64,000 nucleotides of DNA, taken from the NCBI GenBank assembly GCA_943908365.1, contig CALTTH010000018.1:1-64000 (forward strand), written 5' to 3'. This document shows positions 51,816 to 60,617 of this stretch, in pieces (positions within the stretch are counted from its first letter, which is position 1; every line of letters starts with the position of its first letter). Origin of the DNA: an uncultured Hyphomicrobiales bacterium. Lineage in GTDB: Bacteria; Pseudomonadota; Alphaproteobacteria; Rhizobiales; Rhizobiaceae. The position numbers and the translations under genes are program-made. The notes under the pieces were generated by a model. The model worked only from the letters and a program-made list of their open reading frames with translations. It was not told the origin of the DNA and made no database searches.

Positions 51816-52922
51816 ATGACTGTGCGCTCGCTCTTCCTTTTGCCTGGCGACGGTATCGGCCCGGAGGCGATGACCGAGGTCCGTAAGCTGATCGATTACA
51901 TGAACAGCAAGAAGAATGCCGGCTTCACGGTTGAGGAAGGCCTGGTTGGCGGTTGCGCTTACGATGCGCATGGCATGGCGATTTCCGATGCGGATATGGA
52001 GAAGGCGCTGGCAGCTGACGCTATTCTGTTCGGCGCGGTTGGCGGACCGAAGTGGGATGGCGTGCCTTATGAAGTTCGCCCCGAAGCGGGTCTGCTGCGC
52101 CTGCGCAAGGATCTCGAGCTTTTCGCCAATCTCCGCCCAGCCATCTGCTACCCGGCGCTGGCCTCTGCCTCGTCGCTGAAGCCAGAGCTCGTCGAAGGTC
52201 TCGATATTCTCATCGTTCGCGAACTGACGGGTGGCGTCTATTTCGGCGAACCGAAGCAGATCATCGATCTCGGTAACGGCCAGAAGCGTGGTATCGACAC
52301 GCAGATCTACGATACCTTCGAAATCGAGCGTATCGCCAGCGTTGCCTTCGAACTGGCGCGCACGCGCGGCAACCACGTCTGCTCCATGGAAAAGCGCAAT
52401 GTCATGAAGTCCGGCGTCCTGTGGAACCAGGTCGTTACCGAAACGCATGCGGCGAAGTACAAGGATGTGCAGCTGGAGCATATGCTGGCCGATGCCGGTG
52501 GCATGCAGCTGGTGCGCAAGCCCAAGCAGTTCGACGTCATCGTCACCGACAATCTCTTCGGCGACATGCTCTCCGACGTCGCCGCCATGCTGACGGGCTC
52601 GCTTGGCATGCTGCCATCCGCGTCTCTCGGTGCGCCAGATGCCAAGACCGGCAAGCGCAAGGCCATGTACGAGCCGGTTCACGGTTCCGCTCCCGATATC
52701 GCCGGCCAGGGCATTGCCAACCCGATCGCAATGATCGCCTCCTTCGCCATGTGCCTGCGCTACTCCTTCAACATGGTCGATGACGCCACCAAGCTGGAAA
52801 CGGCGATCGCCAATGTGCTGGAAAAGGGCATTCGCACCGCCGACATCATGGCCGCCGGCGCACGCCAGGTCAGCACGTCGGAAATGGGCGACGCGGTTCT
52901 GGCGGAATTCAAGGCTCTGTAA
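51816..52922 (+). CDS. leuB: 3-isopropylmalate dehydrogenase
   Basis: NAD- and Mg-dependent oxidative decarboxylase of leucine synthesis. The 368-aa product begins LFLLPGDGIGPEAMTEVRKL; it shows the substrate Arg cluster LRLRKDLELFANLRP and LTGGVYFGEP, the metal Asp motif DNLFGDMLSDVAAML and the NAD region EPVHGSAPDIAGQGIANP. The AAGGAGG site before ATG 51816 is excellent, so it is probably well expressed. Confidence 0.97.
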   Translation: MTVRSLFLLPGDGIGPEAMTEVRKLIDYMNSKKNAGFTVEEGLVGGCAYDAHGMAISDADMEKALAADAILFGAVGGPKWDGVPYEVRPEAGLLRLRKDLELFANLRPAICYPALASASSLKPELVEGLDILIVRELTGGVYFGEPKQIIDLGNGQKRGIDTQIYDTFEIERIASVAFELARTRGNHVCSMEKRNVMKSGVLWNQVVTETHAAKYKDVQLEHMLADAGGMQLVRKPKQFDVIVTDNLFGDMLSDVAAMLTGSLGMLPSASLGAPDAKTGKRKAMYEPVHGSAPDIAGQGIANPIAMIASFAMCLRYSFNMVDDATKLETAIANVLEKGIRTADIMAAGARQVSTSEMGDAVLAEFKAL

Positions 52923-52940
52923 GAACGTCTTTATGGGTCG

Positions 52941-52971
52941 GTCGCGCCGGAGCTCTGCTTGGGCGCGACCG
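52941..52971 (+). terminator. Stem-loop downstream of leuB
   Basis: 9-bp GC-rich stem GGTCGCGCC/GGCGCGACC with a 13-nt loop and no T tract, 18 bp past the leuB stop, directly followed by a family A repeat. Confidence 0.4.
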
Positions 52972-52972
52972 C

Positions 52973-53073
52973 AGCATCGGCCCGAAAATCGAAATCGATT
53001 TTCGGATAAGCACGATGCGTCTATTCAAAACGGTAAAGCGCCCTCTGTGCGGCCCACGAGGTCGCACGGCGCG
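52973..53073. repeat. Intergenic palindromic repeat, family A, copy 3
   Basis: CAGCATCGGCCCGAAAATCG, then CGATTTTCGG, then ...AAAGCGCCCTCTGTGCG with a more degenerate second palindrome ending GTCGCACGGCGCG. Same order as copies 1 and 2. Confidence 0.75.
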
Positions 53074-53100
53074 TCATTGCACGGACAGGTGAAACTTGCG

Positions 53101-53718
53101 CTAACCGATCCGGTAAGCGCATCGTCTCGCACCCTGTAGCAGGTGCTCGGTCCTTTCCACCGGTGCGCCCAGCACGGCTCTGAAAATATCGATCTCCGAA
53201 CGGCAAAAGCCACGGCAGGCGGTTGCGGCCGCGCATATGGGACAATGGTTTTCGACGAGGATGAAGTGTCCATCCTCTTCCTGCCACCAGCTTGCCATAT
53301 AGCCCTCGGCCACCCGCAACGCTGAGAGCCGCGCGACACGCTCATCCAGCGTATGGGCGCCGAGAAGTGCCGCGCTGTACATCGCCGCTGTCTTGCGCTC
53401 CCGGGCTGTAATGATCGTTTCCAGTGCATCCGCGCCAAGCTCGCTGCCGATCGCTTCGATGAGGGACACTGCGACGTCAGCATGACCATCTGGAAATTCG
53501 CGATGTCCGGCGCTGGTCAGACGCCAGCTTTGACGTGGCCGCCCCCGCCCGATTGCGGGCTCCGCAATGCTTTCCACCAGCCCTTCATCGGCGAGTTTGG
53601 CAAGCTGCTGGCGCGCCGCTTCGCCCGTCAGGCCAAGAACTTCGCTGAGCGCGGACGTGGCTTTCGGGCCTTCGGTCTTCAACAGATAGAGGAGCCTGTC
53701 ACGGGGAGAAGGGCGCAT
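53101..53718 (-). CDS. HTH transcriptional regulator with C-terminal cysteine cluster (SufR-like, COG2345 type)
   Basis: A 205-aa winged-helix regulator: RDRLLYLLKTEGPKATSALSEVLGLTGEAARQQLAKLADEGLVE, then a helical middle and a C-terminal domain with four to five Cys in NHCPICAAATACRGFCRSE and a final Cys in GARRCAYRI. The Cys spacing resembles SufR-type regulators that bind an Fe-S cluster, so redox or iron sensing is plausible (inference). It is divergent from the MFS transporter, which is its likely target. Confidence 0.8.
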   Translation of the reverse strand: MRPSPRDRLLYLLKTEGPKATSALSEVLGLTGEAARQQLAKLADEGLVESIAEPAIGRGRPRQSWRLTSAGHREFPDGHADVAVSLIEAIGSELGADALETIITARERKTAAMYSAALLGAHTLDERVARLSALRVAEGYMASWWQEEDGHFILVENHCPICAAATACRGFCRSEIDIFRAVLGAPVERTEHLLQGARRCAYRIG

Positions 53719-53764
53719 TTTGTCTGTCCTGCCGCTTGCTTAATTCATCTGCGGGTGTAATTTC

Positions 53765-53784
53765 CAAGATATAACTTGTATAAT
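53765..53784. promoter_or_regulatory. Possible operator and -10 element between regulator and MFS gene
   Basis: Inverted repeat CAAG-atataa-CTTG (53765-53778), directly followed by TATAAT (53779-53784) reading toward the MFS gene. It is suitable for control by the divergent regulator. Confidence 0.35.
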
Positions 53785-53904
53785 TCCATGCCGCCGAATT
53801 TGCAACGGCCTCTTATCGGAAATTCAATCATGTCTTCTCCCGGCGCCCCTTCGTCAACCAGTCTTTGAATCCTGTTTTCTGCCCGGCATCTGGGAGCAAG
53901 CCTG

Positions 53905-55269
53905 ATGCTTTCAGGTGGCATCGCGCTCTACGCGATCGAGACATACGTGACGGCCACGATCATGCCGTCTGTCGTGCGTGATATTGGTGGCCTGCCTCTC
54001 TTCGCTTGGGTGACGACGCTCTACGTCACGGCCTCGGTGCTGGGCTCGGTGTTTATCGCGATCCGTCCACGTGGCCTTAGCCTCAATCGGACCTATAGTG
54101 TCGGTGCAGTCCTCTTTCTCCTCGGTTCGGCGATCTGCGCTGTGGCCCCAACCATGGAGATCGTCCTTGTCGGGCGAGCCGTGCAAGGCTTCGGAGCCGG
54201 GACGTTGGCAACGCTGGGCTATGCTTTCATCCGCTATGTCTATCCGGAGTCCCTGTGGAACAAGGCGACAACGCTTTATGCCGCGATCTGGGGCATCTCG
54301 ACCTTCATCGGACCGACGCTTGGTGGCTTCTTCGCCGAGGGAAGCGCATGGCGACATGCGTTCGCGATCATCGTCCCCTTCGCACTCGTCATGGGACTTC
54401 TGGCGCCGTGGCTGCTGCCGGAGGGCGTGGATGACCGGACCGAGACAAAGGCACCGCTAAAGCAGATGATCCTGCTGTCCGCTTCGCTTCTGCTGGTCAG
54501 CTTTGCGAGCACCGCCGAAGAGATTGGCGCCCGCACCTGGCTTGTTATTGGCGCTCTTACCGCCATTGCAGCACTTCTGCTTGTCGAACGGCGGGCGACG
54601 TTGCGCATTCTGCCGCGTGGCGGCACTCTTCTATCGATGCCGATCGCGCGTGTTTATGCTGCTATGTTCATGCTGCTGGCGGCCCTGACCTGCGATATTT
54701 ACATCCCCTATTTCCTTCAGAACCTGCACAACGTGCCGCCGTTGATCTCGGGCTATATCGTCGCCCTCGTGGCGCTCGGCTGGACGGTAGCCGCCTTCAT
54801 ATGCAGCGATTTCACCGGCAAGGCGATGCGCCGCTCCATCCTTGTCGGCGCCATTCTGGAAGCTGTCTGCATCGGCATGCTGGCCGTGACGCTGGCACGG
54901 CTCAATCCCAGTGGGGATGTGCTTCTGGTTAGCGCAGCCGCTTTTCTGATCTTCGGCATGGGCTTCGGCGTTGGGCTCGGTTGGGCGCATCTCGTGACCC
55001 ATATTCTGCATCTCGCTGAGCCTGATGAGAAAGACAAGACATCGGCTGGCATCACCACCGTCCAGTCTCTCGGCAGCGCTTTTGGTGCGGCTCTTTCCGG
55101 CGTGATCGTCAACAGCACCGGGCTTGTGAGCCCCGGCGGCGTCGAGGGTGCAGCATCTGCCGCGACGTGGCTCTTCATGCTCTTTGCCTTGCCAGCGGTT
55201 CTGGCGGCGTTCGCGGCCTTCTCATTGCCAGAGCCACGCTACGGAGCGCAAGCGGGTGACAATGATTGA
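53905..55269 (+). CDS. MFS drug-type transporter, N terminus possibly damaged
   Basis: Inner-membrane transporter, 454 aa from ATG 53905, with about 12-14 helices. The first helix (GGIALYAIETYVTATIMPSVV) and FGAGTLATLGYAFIR fit drug/efflux MFS families. Upstream sequence seems to encode a lost N terminus in three frames: MSSPGAPSSTSL (from 53830), then LNPVF, then LPGIWEQA, each join needing one extra base in a short homopolymer, returning to the frame of LMLSGG. Hence expression from 53905 (GGAG upstream) would lack about 25 residues. It is divergent from the Cys-rich regulator. Confidence 0.8.
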   Translation: MLSGGIALYAIETYVTATIMPSVVRDIGGLPLFAWVTTLYVTASVLGSVFIAIRPRGLSLNRTYSVGAVLFLLGSAICAVAPTMEIVLVGRAVQGFGAGTLATLGYAFIRYVYPESLWNKATTLYAAIWGISTFIGPTLGGFFAEGSAWRHAFAIIVPFALVMGLLAPWLLPEGVDDRTETKAPLKQMILLSASLLLVSFASTAEEIGARTWLVIGALTAIAALLLVERRATLRILPRGGTLLSMPIARVYAAMFMLLAALTCDIYIPYFLQNLHNVPPLISGYIVALVALGWTVAAFICSDFTGKAMRRSILVGAILEAVCIGMLAVTLARLNPSGDVLLVSAAAFLIFGMGFGVGLGWAHLVTHILHLAEPDEKDKTSAGITTVQSLGSAFGAALSGVIVNSTGLVSPGGVEGAASAATWLFMLFALPAVLAAFAAFSLPEPRYGAQAGDND

Positions 55270-55308
55270 TCGATGCCGGGCCGAAGTCCTCGAAGTGATT
55301 GAGGCGAC

Positions 55309-56559
55309 TTAATTTTTTGCGGCGTCTCCGGGCTTCGCGGAGATTGCATGGACGGTCGGATCTTCCGGGCGTCCGATGTTCTCGCCCTTGGCAAGCAGCG
55401 GTTCGTAGCGCTTGTCGGTCAGCGTCTTGAGGAAGGCGACGATGGCATCGACGCGCTTGTCGTCGAGTGCCGGGGCGGACGTCAGTTCTTCCATGGCGAT
55501 GTTGTCCGGAACCTCCGGCGCATCCCATTTCTCGCCGGTTTCCGGGTTGATCTGGCGGCTTGGCTTCTTGCTCTTGTACTTCACATAAAACAGCACGACG
55601 GTACGCAGGTCCTTGAACACGCCGTTGTGCATGTAAGGGCCGGTGACCGCGATATTGCGGAGCGACGGCACCTTGAACTTGCCGCGCTGTGCCGGATCGT
55701 CGCCGACGGCTGGATTTTGCGCTAGGCCGAGATCGACAGCATCCGGCTTCGACCCATTGGCTGCGCGGGCTAGTCTGTTGGCCGGAACGCCGATGTTGAA
55801 ATATTTGTGGTTGGTGAAGACGCCGTCCGAGAGGCCGTGCTCACCCTTGATCGTGTGGCAGGTGTTGCAGTTGGTGAACTGTGTGGACGACATCAGCACG
55901 CGGCCGAGTTCTTCCTGATCCGTCAGCTTTTCCTCGCCGCGCAGGAAGCGGTCATATTTCGAATCGAAGGTGGAAAGCGCATCGGAGCGCTCGTAAGCCG
56001 CCAGCGCCTTGCCCATGGCGGCGAAGGCTTGCTCGTCGTTCTCGAACACGTTTGGTCCGAAGTGGCTTCCAAAGGCGGAGACGTAGTCGGGGTTTTCCTT
56101 CAGCCGCTTTACCACGCTCGACTTGTCGGCCATCCCCATTTCGATTGGGTTGAGCGGCGGGCCGCCGGCCTGATCTTCCAGCGTGGCGGCGCGTCCATCC
56201 CAGAACTGGCCGCCAATATAGTTTCCTTCGGCGTCCTTGCCGAAGGGCGGGGAGAATTTGGCGTATGTTGCCGTCGGCGCGTTGCGATCTCCCAGCGACT
56301 TGCCATCATCGCCAAGCGAAACCGCATGGCCTGCCTTTTCGGTATCGCGAATGTCGGTGAAGCCGTTGGCGGAGGTATGACAGGTGGAACAGGACATCGT
56401 CCGGTTCATCGACAGATTGGCGTCGTGAAACAACGCTTCGCCGAGCTTTTCGACGGTTGGGTAGTCGGTGCCGCTATGAGCAGTTCCGCCAAGGCCCATA
56501 GCCACGGGAAGGAGGATCAGTGCCGAAGCGGCAAGAAAATGAGAGAATTGCCTGACCAT
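55309..56559 (-). CDS. Di-haem cytochrome c peroxidase / MauG-family protein
   Basis: Periplasmic di-haem protein of 416 aa. It has a Sec signal (HFLAASALILLPVAMGLGG) and two haem c sites, CSTCH at residues 57-61 and CNTCH at 231-235. The fold matches bacterial cytochrome c peroxidase, which reduces H2O2; without testing, a MauG-type oxidase role remains possible. A C-terminal KSKKPSRQINPETGEKWDAPEVPDN loop is unusual to my eye. No maturation genes are adjacent; it stands near the hypothetical gene and yghU on the same strand. Confidence 0.9.
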   Translation of the reverse strand: MVRQFSHFLAASALILLPVAMGLGGTAHSGTDYPTVEKLGEALFHDANLSMNRTMSCSTCHTSANGFTDIRDTEKAGHAVSLGDDGKSLGDRNAPTATYAKFSPPFGKDAEGNYIGGQFWDGRAATLEDQAGGPPLNPIEMGMADKSSVVKRLKENPDYVSAFGSHFGPNVFENDEQAFAAMGKALAAYERSDALSTFDSKYDRFLRGEEKLTDQEELGRVLMSSTQFTNCNTCHTIKGEHGLSDGVFTNHKYFNIGVPANRLARAANGSKPDAVDLGLAQNPAVGDDPAQRGKFKVPSLRNIAVTGPYMHNGVFKDLRTVVLFYVKYKSKKPSRQINPETGEKWDAPEVPDNIAMEELTSAPALDDKRVDAIVAFLKTLTDKRYEPLLAKGENIGRPEDPTVHAISAKPGDAAKN

Positions 56560-56668
56560 GTCAGAGCCGCCGAAAATGATGAACCGGTGGCTCTATACCA
56601 TCTTCTTTACGCCGCGCACAGAAACTTTCTTCAGGCTCTCCACTTTGTCGCAGGCGCCTTTTTCAGCC

Positions 56669-57046
56669 TCAGACGTCGAAGTAATCCTCGAAGGATTCCG
56701 GGAAGCTCTGGCGCGCCACGCGCTCGTCGATCACGAGCATCGCCTCATAGGAAAGCGGATCAAAATTCTTCTCGGCGGGGAGAACTTCACGGCCGAAGAG
56801 CAGGCTGAGGCGGGCGGCATCGAGATTACCGCGCTCGAAGGGTTCAGCGCCGAAATGGTGCCAAAGCGCATGCAGGAAGGCCGCATCGATACGATGTTCC
56901 GGCGTGCCGGGACGCGCCTTGCGCGGCAGTTGCTTGATGGGGGTGACGCCGCGCGGATTGGCGCGGCGTATGGTGAACTGGACGCCTGTGCCCGGCATAC
57001 CGGATGGAAAACCACGGTGTTTGGTCATGTCGGGCAGGTTCGCCAT
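56669..57046 (-). CDS. Hypothetical protein in operon with yghU
   Basis: A 125-aa protein I do not recognise: MANLPDMTKHRGFPSGMPGTGVQFTIRRANPRG..., with a basic N half, a mixed C half rich in aromatic and acidic residues (ending ESFEDYFDV), no signal and no clear membrane helix. A good ribosome site (GAAGGAT, 8-nt spacer) precedes ATG 57046, and it starts 12 bp after the yghU stop. A long plus-strand frame overlaps it, but this orientation has the better RBS and context. Confidence 0.6.
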   Translation of the reverse strand: MANLPDMTKHRGFPSGMPGTGVQFTIRRANPRGVTPIKQLPRKARPGTPEHRIDAAFLHALWHHFGAEPFERGNLDAARLSLLFGREVLPAEKNFDPLSYEAMLVIDERVARQSFPESFEDYFDV

Positions 57047-57058
57047 TTCGTCTATCCT

Positions 57059-57955
57059 TCAGCTCTTGCCGATCTTGTCCTGCGTCTTGGTGTCGAAATC
57101 GGACGCATCGTGACGCTCATGTAGCTGTTCTGAGGGATCACCGGAAGCCTTGTTGACCATGCGACCGCGTTTGACGGCAGGACGTTCGGCAATTTCATCG
57201 GCCCAGCGTTTCACATTCTTGTAGCTTGCTGCTTCCAGGAACACTTCCGCCTTCGGATAGGATTGTCCGCGCGCCAGGTTGCCATACCAGGGCCAGATGG
57301 CGATATCGGCGATCGAATATTCATCGCCGGCCATGTAGCGGTTTTCGGCGAGATGACGATCGAGGACGTCCATCTGGCGCTTGGCCTCCATGGCGAAACG
57401 GTCGATGGCGTATTTGATGTGGATTGGCGCATAGGCGTAGAAGTGGCCGAAGCCGCCGCCGAAGAAGGGGGCAGAACCCATCTGCCAGAACAGCCAGTTC
57501 AGCGCTTCGGTGCGGGCCTTGTGCTCCTTCGGCAGGAAGGCGCCGAATTTTTCCGCGAGATAAAGCAGGATCGAACCGCTTTCGAAAACGCGCGTCGGCT
57601 CCGGTGTGGAATGATCGACCATGACCGGGATCTTCGAATTCGGATTGGCAGCAACGAAGCCTGAACCGAACTGGTCGCCATCGCCGATCTTGATCAGCCA
57701 GGCATCATATTCCGCGCCGGAATGGCCGGCGGCCAGAAGCTCTTCCAGAAGAATGCCGACCTTCTGGCCGTTCGGTGTCGCCAGCGAATAGAGCTGCAGC
57801 GGATGCTTTCCGACCGGCAGTTCCTTCTCATGGGTCGGGCCAGCAATCGGCCGGTTGATATTGGCAAACGCGCCGCCATTGCCCTTTTCCCACTGCCAGA
57901 CCTCTGGCGGCTGATAGCCTGCGGGAAAGTTGTTTTCGGGAGACTTTTCGGTCAT
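57059..57955 (-). CDS. yghU: YghU-type glutathione S-transferase (disulfide-bond oxidoreductase)
   Basis: 298-aa Nu-class glutathione transferase. E. coli YghU shows disulfide reductase and peroxide-related activity. It has the N-terminal extension (PAGYQPPEVWQWEKGNGGAFANINRPIAGPTHE), the thioredoxin-like domain LQLYSLATPNGQKVGILLEEL with NPNSKIPVMVDHS and ESGSILLYLAEKFG, and an all-helical C domain. A downstream hypothetical gene shares its transcript. Confidence 0.93.
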   Translation of the reverse strand: MTEKSPENNFPAGYQPPEVWQWEKGNGGAFANINRPIAGPTHEKELPVGKHPLQLYSLATPNGQKVGILLEELLAAGHSGAEYDAWLIKIGDGDQFGSGFVAANPNSKIPVMVDHSTPEPTRVFESGSILLYLAEKFGAFLPKEHKARTEALNWLFWQMGSAPFFGGGFGHFYAYAPIHIKYAIDRFAMEAKRQMDVLDRHLAENRYMAGDEYSIADIAIWPWYGNLARGQSYPKAEVFLEAASYKNVKRWADEIAERPAVKRGRMVNKASGDPSEQLHERHDASDFDTKTQDKIGKS

Positions 57956-58081
57956 GAAGATCCGTCCTTATTCCAGATGTGGTTCCAGGTGGGGATGCTG
58001 TGTTTCAGCAATATAGGAAATGCAAAGCCGTTCCTCCACTCCCGCGACCGACGGAACGCCAACCTCACGAAAAAGAACCTG

Positions 58082-59395
58082 CTAAGCCTTTGCGATTGCG
58101 TGGAAAAATGTTCCGCTGACAAGGCCGCGCCTTCCGCCGGATGGCCCAAGCGGCTTGCCGAGACCATCGGCGATCTCGGCGAAAGGCTGATCGGTGCCGG
58201 CGTCGATGACGCTGGCATAATGGAACTCGTGTCCGCGCAATACGTCGCCGGCCTGGCCAAGCGGGCCGGTCTCGGCAATCCGGGCCTGACGGTAACCAAG
58301 GTTCATCTTCCGCTTGGCAAAGCTGGTGGCGTGGGAGAGTAGCCCGGTCATGGCGTGCGTCACGCCGTTCGCGTCCTCCAGCGCTTCTCCCAGCACCATA
58401 TAGCCCCCGCATTCCCCGTGCACCGGTTTGGTCTGCGAAAAATGGGCAAGCGACGCCTTGAAGCGCGATGCGACGGCCAATTGTCCGGCAAAAAGCTCCG
58501 GATAACCGCCGGGCAGCCAGCAGATGTCGCAGGACGCGTCCGGGGCTTCATCGGCAAGCGGCGAGAAGGGCAGGATCTCTGCGCCAGCCTCGCGCCATTG
58601 GCGCTTCAGATGCGGATAGAGGAAGGTGAAGGCGGCGTCTTCCGCCAGTGCGATGCGCTGTCCGGGCGGGGCAATTCCCGCTTCGACCGACCCTTCGGCC
58701 AAATCGATGGGCGTTGCCAGAGCAAGCAGCGCATCGAGATCGATGGCGCGCTCCATCGTATCAGCCAGTCTTTCGATATGGGCGTCGATTTCCGGGTGTT
58801 CGCTCGCCTGCACCAGACCGAGATGCCGTTCGGGCAGGGTCAGCGATGGATCGCGCATGACGCAGCCCGCCACGGGAAGGCCGATCTTTTCGATCGCGTC
58901 GGTGCAAAGCGTGCGATGGCGTTCGCTGCCCGCACGGTTCAAAACGACGGCTGCCATCTTCACCGCCGGATCGTAATGGGCAAAACCGTGCGCCATGGCT
59001 GCCGCCGTTTGCGACTGGCCCGAGACATCGAGGACCAGGAGGACGGGGATGTGAAAGAGCCGCGCCAGATCAGCGGCCGAGCCGGTGCGGTTGTCGGAGA
59101 CGGCAATGCCATCGAAGAGGCCCATGGCGCTTTCGATCAGCAGAAGGTCTGCACCGTCTGCCTGTTGGGTCAGAAGATGGTGCAGCAGATCCGGCTGCAT
59201 CGCCCAGCTGTCCAGGTTGAGGCCGGGTGTTCCGGTTGCCACCGCATGAAAGCCGGGATCGATGTAATCCGGTCCAGTCTTGATGCCGCGCACTTTGACG
59301 CCGCGGCGGGCAAAAGCGCGCAGCAGCCCGATGGTGACACTGGTCTTGCCTGAGCCGGAGCGGGGCGCGCCGATGATGATGGCTTTTGCGGTCAT
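58082..59395 (-). CDS. cobB: Cobyrinate a,c-diamide synthase (CobB/CbiA)
   Basis: ATP- and glutamine-dependent amidotransferase that amidates the a and c side chains of the corrin ring. 437 aa: ATP-binding P-loop APRSGSGKTSVTIGLLRAFA at the N terminus, a DTB synthetase-like core, and the C-terminal glutamine amidotransferase domain with the nucleophilic Cys in VHGECGGYMVLGEAL and the ICWLPGGYPELFAGQL oxyanion region. It is divergent from cbiD across 93 bp; other cob genes must lie elsewhere. Confidence 0.95.
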   Translation of the reverse strand: MTAKAIIIGAPRSGSGKTSVTIGLLRAFARRGVKVRGIKTGPDYIDPGFHAVATGTPGLNLDSWAMQPDLLHHLLTQQADGADLLLIESAMGLFDGIAVSDNRTGSAADLARLFHIPVLLVLDVSGQSQTAAAMAHGFAHYDPAVKMAAVVLNRAGSERHRTLCTDAIEKIGLPVAGCVMRDPSLTLPERHLGLVQASEHPEIDAHIERLADTMERAIDLDALLALATPIDLAEGSVEAGIAPPGQRIALAEDAAFTFLYPHLKRQWREAGAEILPFSPLADEAPDASCDICWLPGGYPELFAGQLAVASRFKASLAHFSQTKPVHGECGGYMVLGEALEDANGVTHAMTGLLSHATSFAKRKMNLGYRQARIAETGPLGQAGDVLRGHEFHYASVIDAGTDQPFAEIADGLGKPLGPSGGRRGLVSGTFFHAIAKA

Positions 59396-59488
59396 GGCAG
59401 AATTCTAAACTCCCGGCGCGCTTTTGATCGTGCAGTTGGTCTGTTGTTTACCGATGACGGCTCACGCTGCAAGGTCTATAGGACATTC

Positions 59489-60610
59489 ATGGAAACGGAT
59501 GGAAAAAACCTTCGGCGTGGCTGGACCACCGGCACCTGCGCTGCCGCAGCGACGAAGGCCGCCTGTCAGGCGCTTTTGACCGGTTCCTTTCCTGATCTTG
59601 TCGATGTTGAACTCCCCAACGGGTCTCGACCGGCCTTTGTTCTGGCAACCGAGGAGAAGGGCGATGGGTTTGCCCGCGCAGGCATCGTCAAGGATGCCGG
59701 CGACGATCCGGATGTGACCCATGGCGCGCTGATCGAAAGCACGCTGCGCAGAATGGGGAAGGGAAGCGGCATCAGCTTCAAGGCGGGCAAGGGTGTGGGG
59801 ACTGTCACCCGGCCCGGTCTGCCGCTTTCGGTGGGAGAGCCCGCGATCAATCCCGTCCCGCGCCAGATGATCACAGCTGCGATCCATGAGGTCGCAGGGG
59901 CCGAGGCCGATTTCGAGGTGGAAATCTCCGTGCGCGACGGGGAGGCGCTGGCGGAAAAGACCTTGAATGGCCGGCTCGGCATTGTTGGCGGCCTCTCTAT
60001 CCTTGGCACGACCGGGATCGTCATCCCCTTTTCCTGTTCGGCTTGGATCCATTCGATCTGGCGCGGAATCGATGTGGCGCGGGCAGAGGGGCTTCCCCAT
60101 CTCCTGGGCGCGACGGGAAATGCGTCGGAAAGGGCAGGCCAGGCCTTTTACGGGCTGCCCGAGACCGCGCTGATCGACATGGGCGACTTCATCGGCGGCA
60201 TGCTCAAATATCTGAAGAGCCATCCGGTCCCAAGAGTGACGGTGGCGGGCGGGGTCGCCAAGATGACCAAGCTGGCGCAGGGCATGTTGGACGTGCACTC
60301 CAAGCGCGGGCTGGCGGATCTGGAAGCGTTGGCAAAGCTTGCCGAAGAAGCGGGCGCGACGAGCGAACTTCTGAGCGCCATCCGCCACGCCAATATGGTG
60401 GCGCATGCTTTTCAACTGGCCGAGGCCGCCGGGATCGATCTTGGACACATTGTTGCGCAGAAAGCGTGGGTAACGGCTGCGGCGGCGCTTGGCCGGGACG
60501 ATATCGCGCTCGATATTCTGGTCTTTGACCGCGATGGCAACCTTAAAGGGCGCACCGCGCCAATGCCATCAAATCGAGCGGCCCGCATTTCTGACGGGCC
60601 GATCGGCTAA
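59489..60610 (+). CDS. cbiD: Cobalt-precorrin-5B (C1)-methyltransferase CbiD
   Basis: Methylates C1 of the corrin ring. 373 aa with the conserved start RRGWTTGTCAAAATKAA and internal GKGVGTVTRPGLPL..VGEPAINPVPR, plus the glycine-rich ILGTTGIVIPFSCSAWI. I chose ATG 59489 with AGGA 6 bases upstream; the frame is open to 59444. Some Alphaproteobacteria with the aerobic pathway use CbiD in place of CobF (family knowledge). It is paired divergently with cobB. No cobalamin riboswitch is visible in the 93-bp gap. Confidence 0.93.
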   Translation: METDGKNLRRGWTTGTCAAAATKAACQALLTGSFPDLVDVELPNGSRPAFVLATEEKGDGFARAGIVKDAGDDPDVTHGALIESTLRRMGKGSGISFKAGKGVGTVTRPGLPLSVGEPAINPVPRQMITAAIHEVAGAEADFEVEISVRDGEALAEKTLNGRLGIVGGLSILGTTGIVIPFSCSAWIHSIWRGIDVARAEGLPHLLGATGNASERAGQAFYGLPETALIDMGDFIGGMLKYLKSHPVPRVTVAGGVAKMTKLAQGMLDVHSKRGLADLEALAKLAEEAGATSELLSAIRHANMVAHAFQLAEAAGIDLGHIVAQKAWVTAAAALGRDDIALDILVFDRDGNLKGRTAPMPSNRAARISDGPIG

Positions 60611-60617
60611 AGTCTCA

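Noticed and set aside
56558..57124. 188-codon plus frame opposite the hypothetical gene at 56669-57046
   Set aside because: The minus-strand gene has the better ribosome site and fits the yghU transcript; this frame also overlaps yghU's end. Kept as the less likely alternative.
59396..59488. Cobalamin riboswitch between cobB and cbiD
   Set aside because: The gap is only 93 bp and lacks the conserved B12-box bases; I see no riboswitch.
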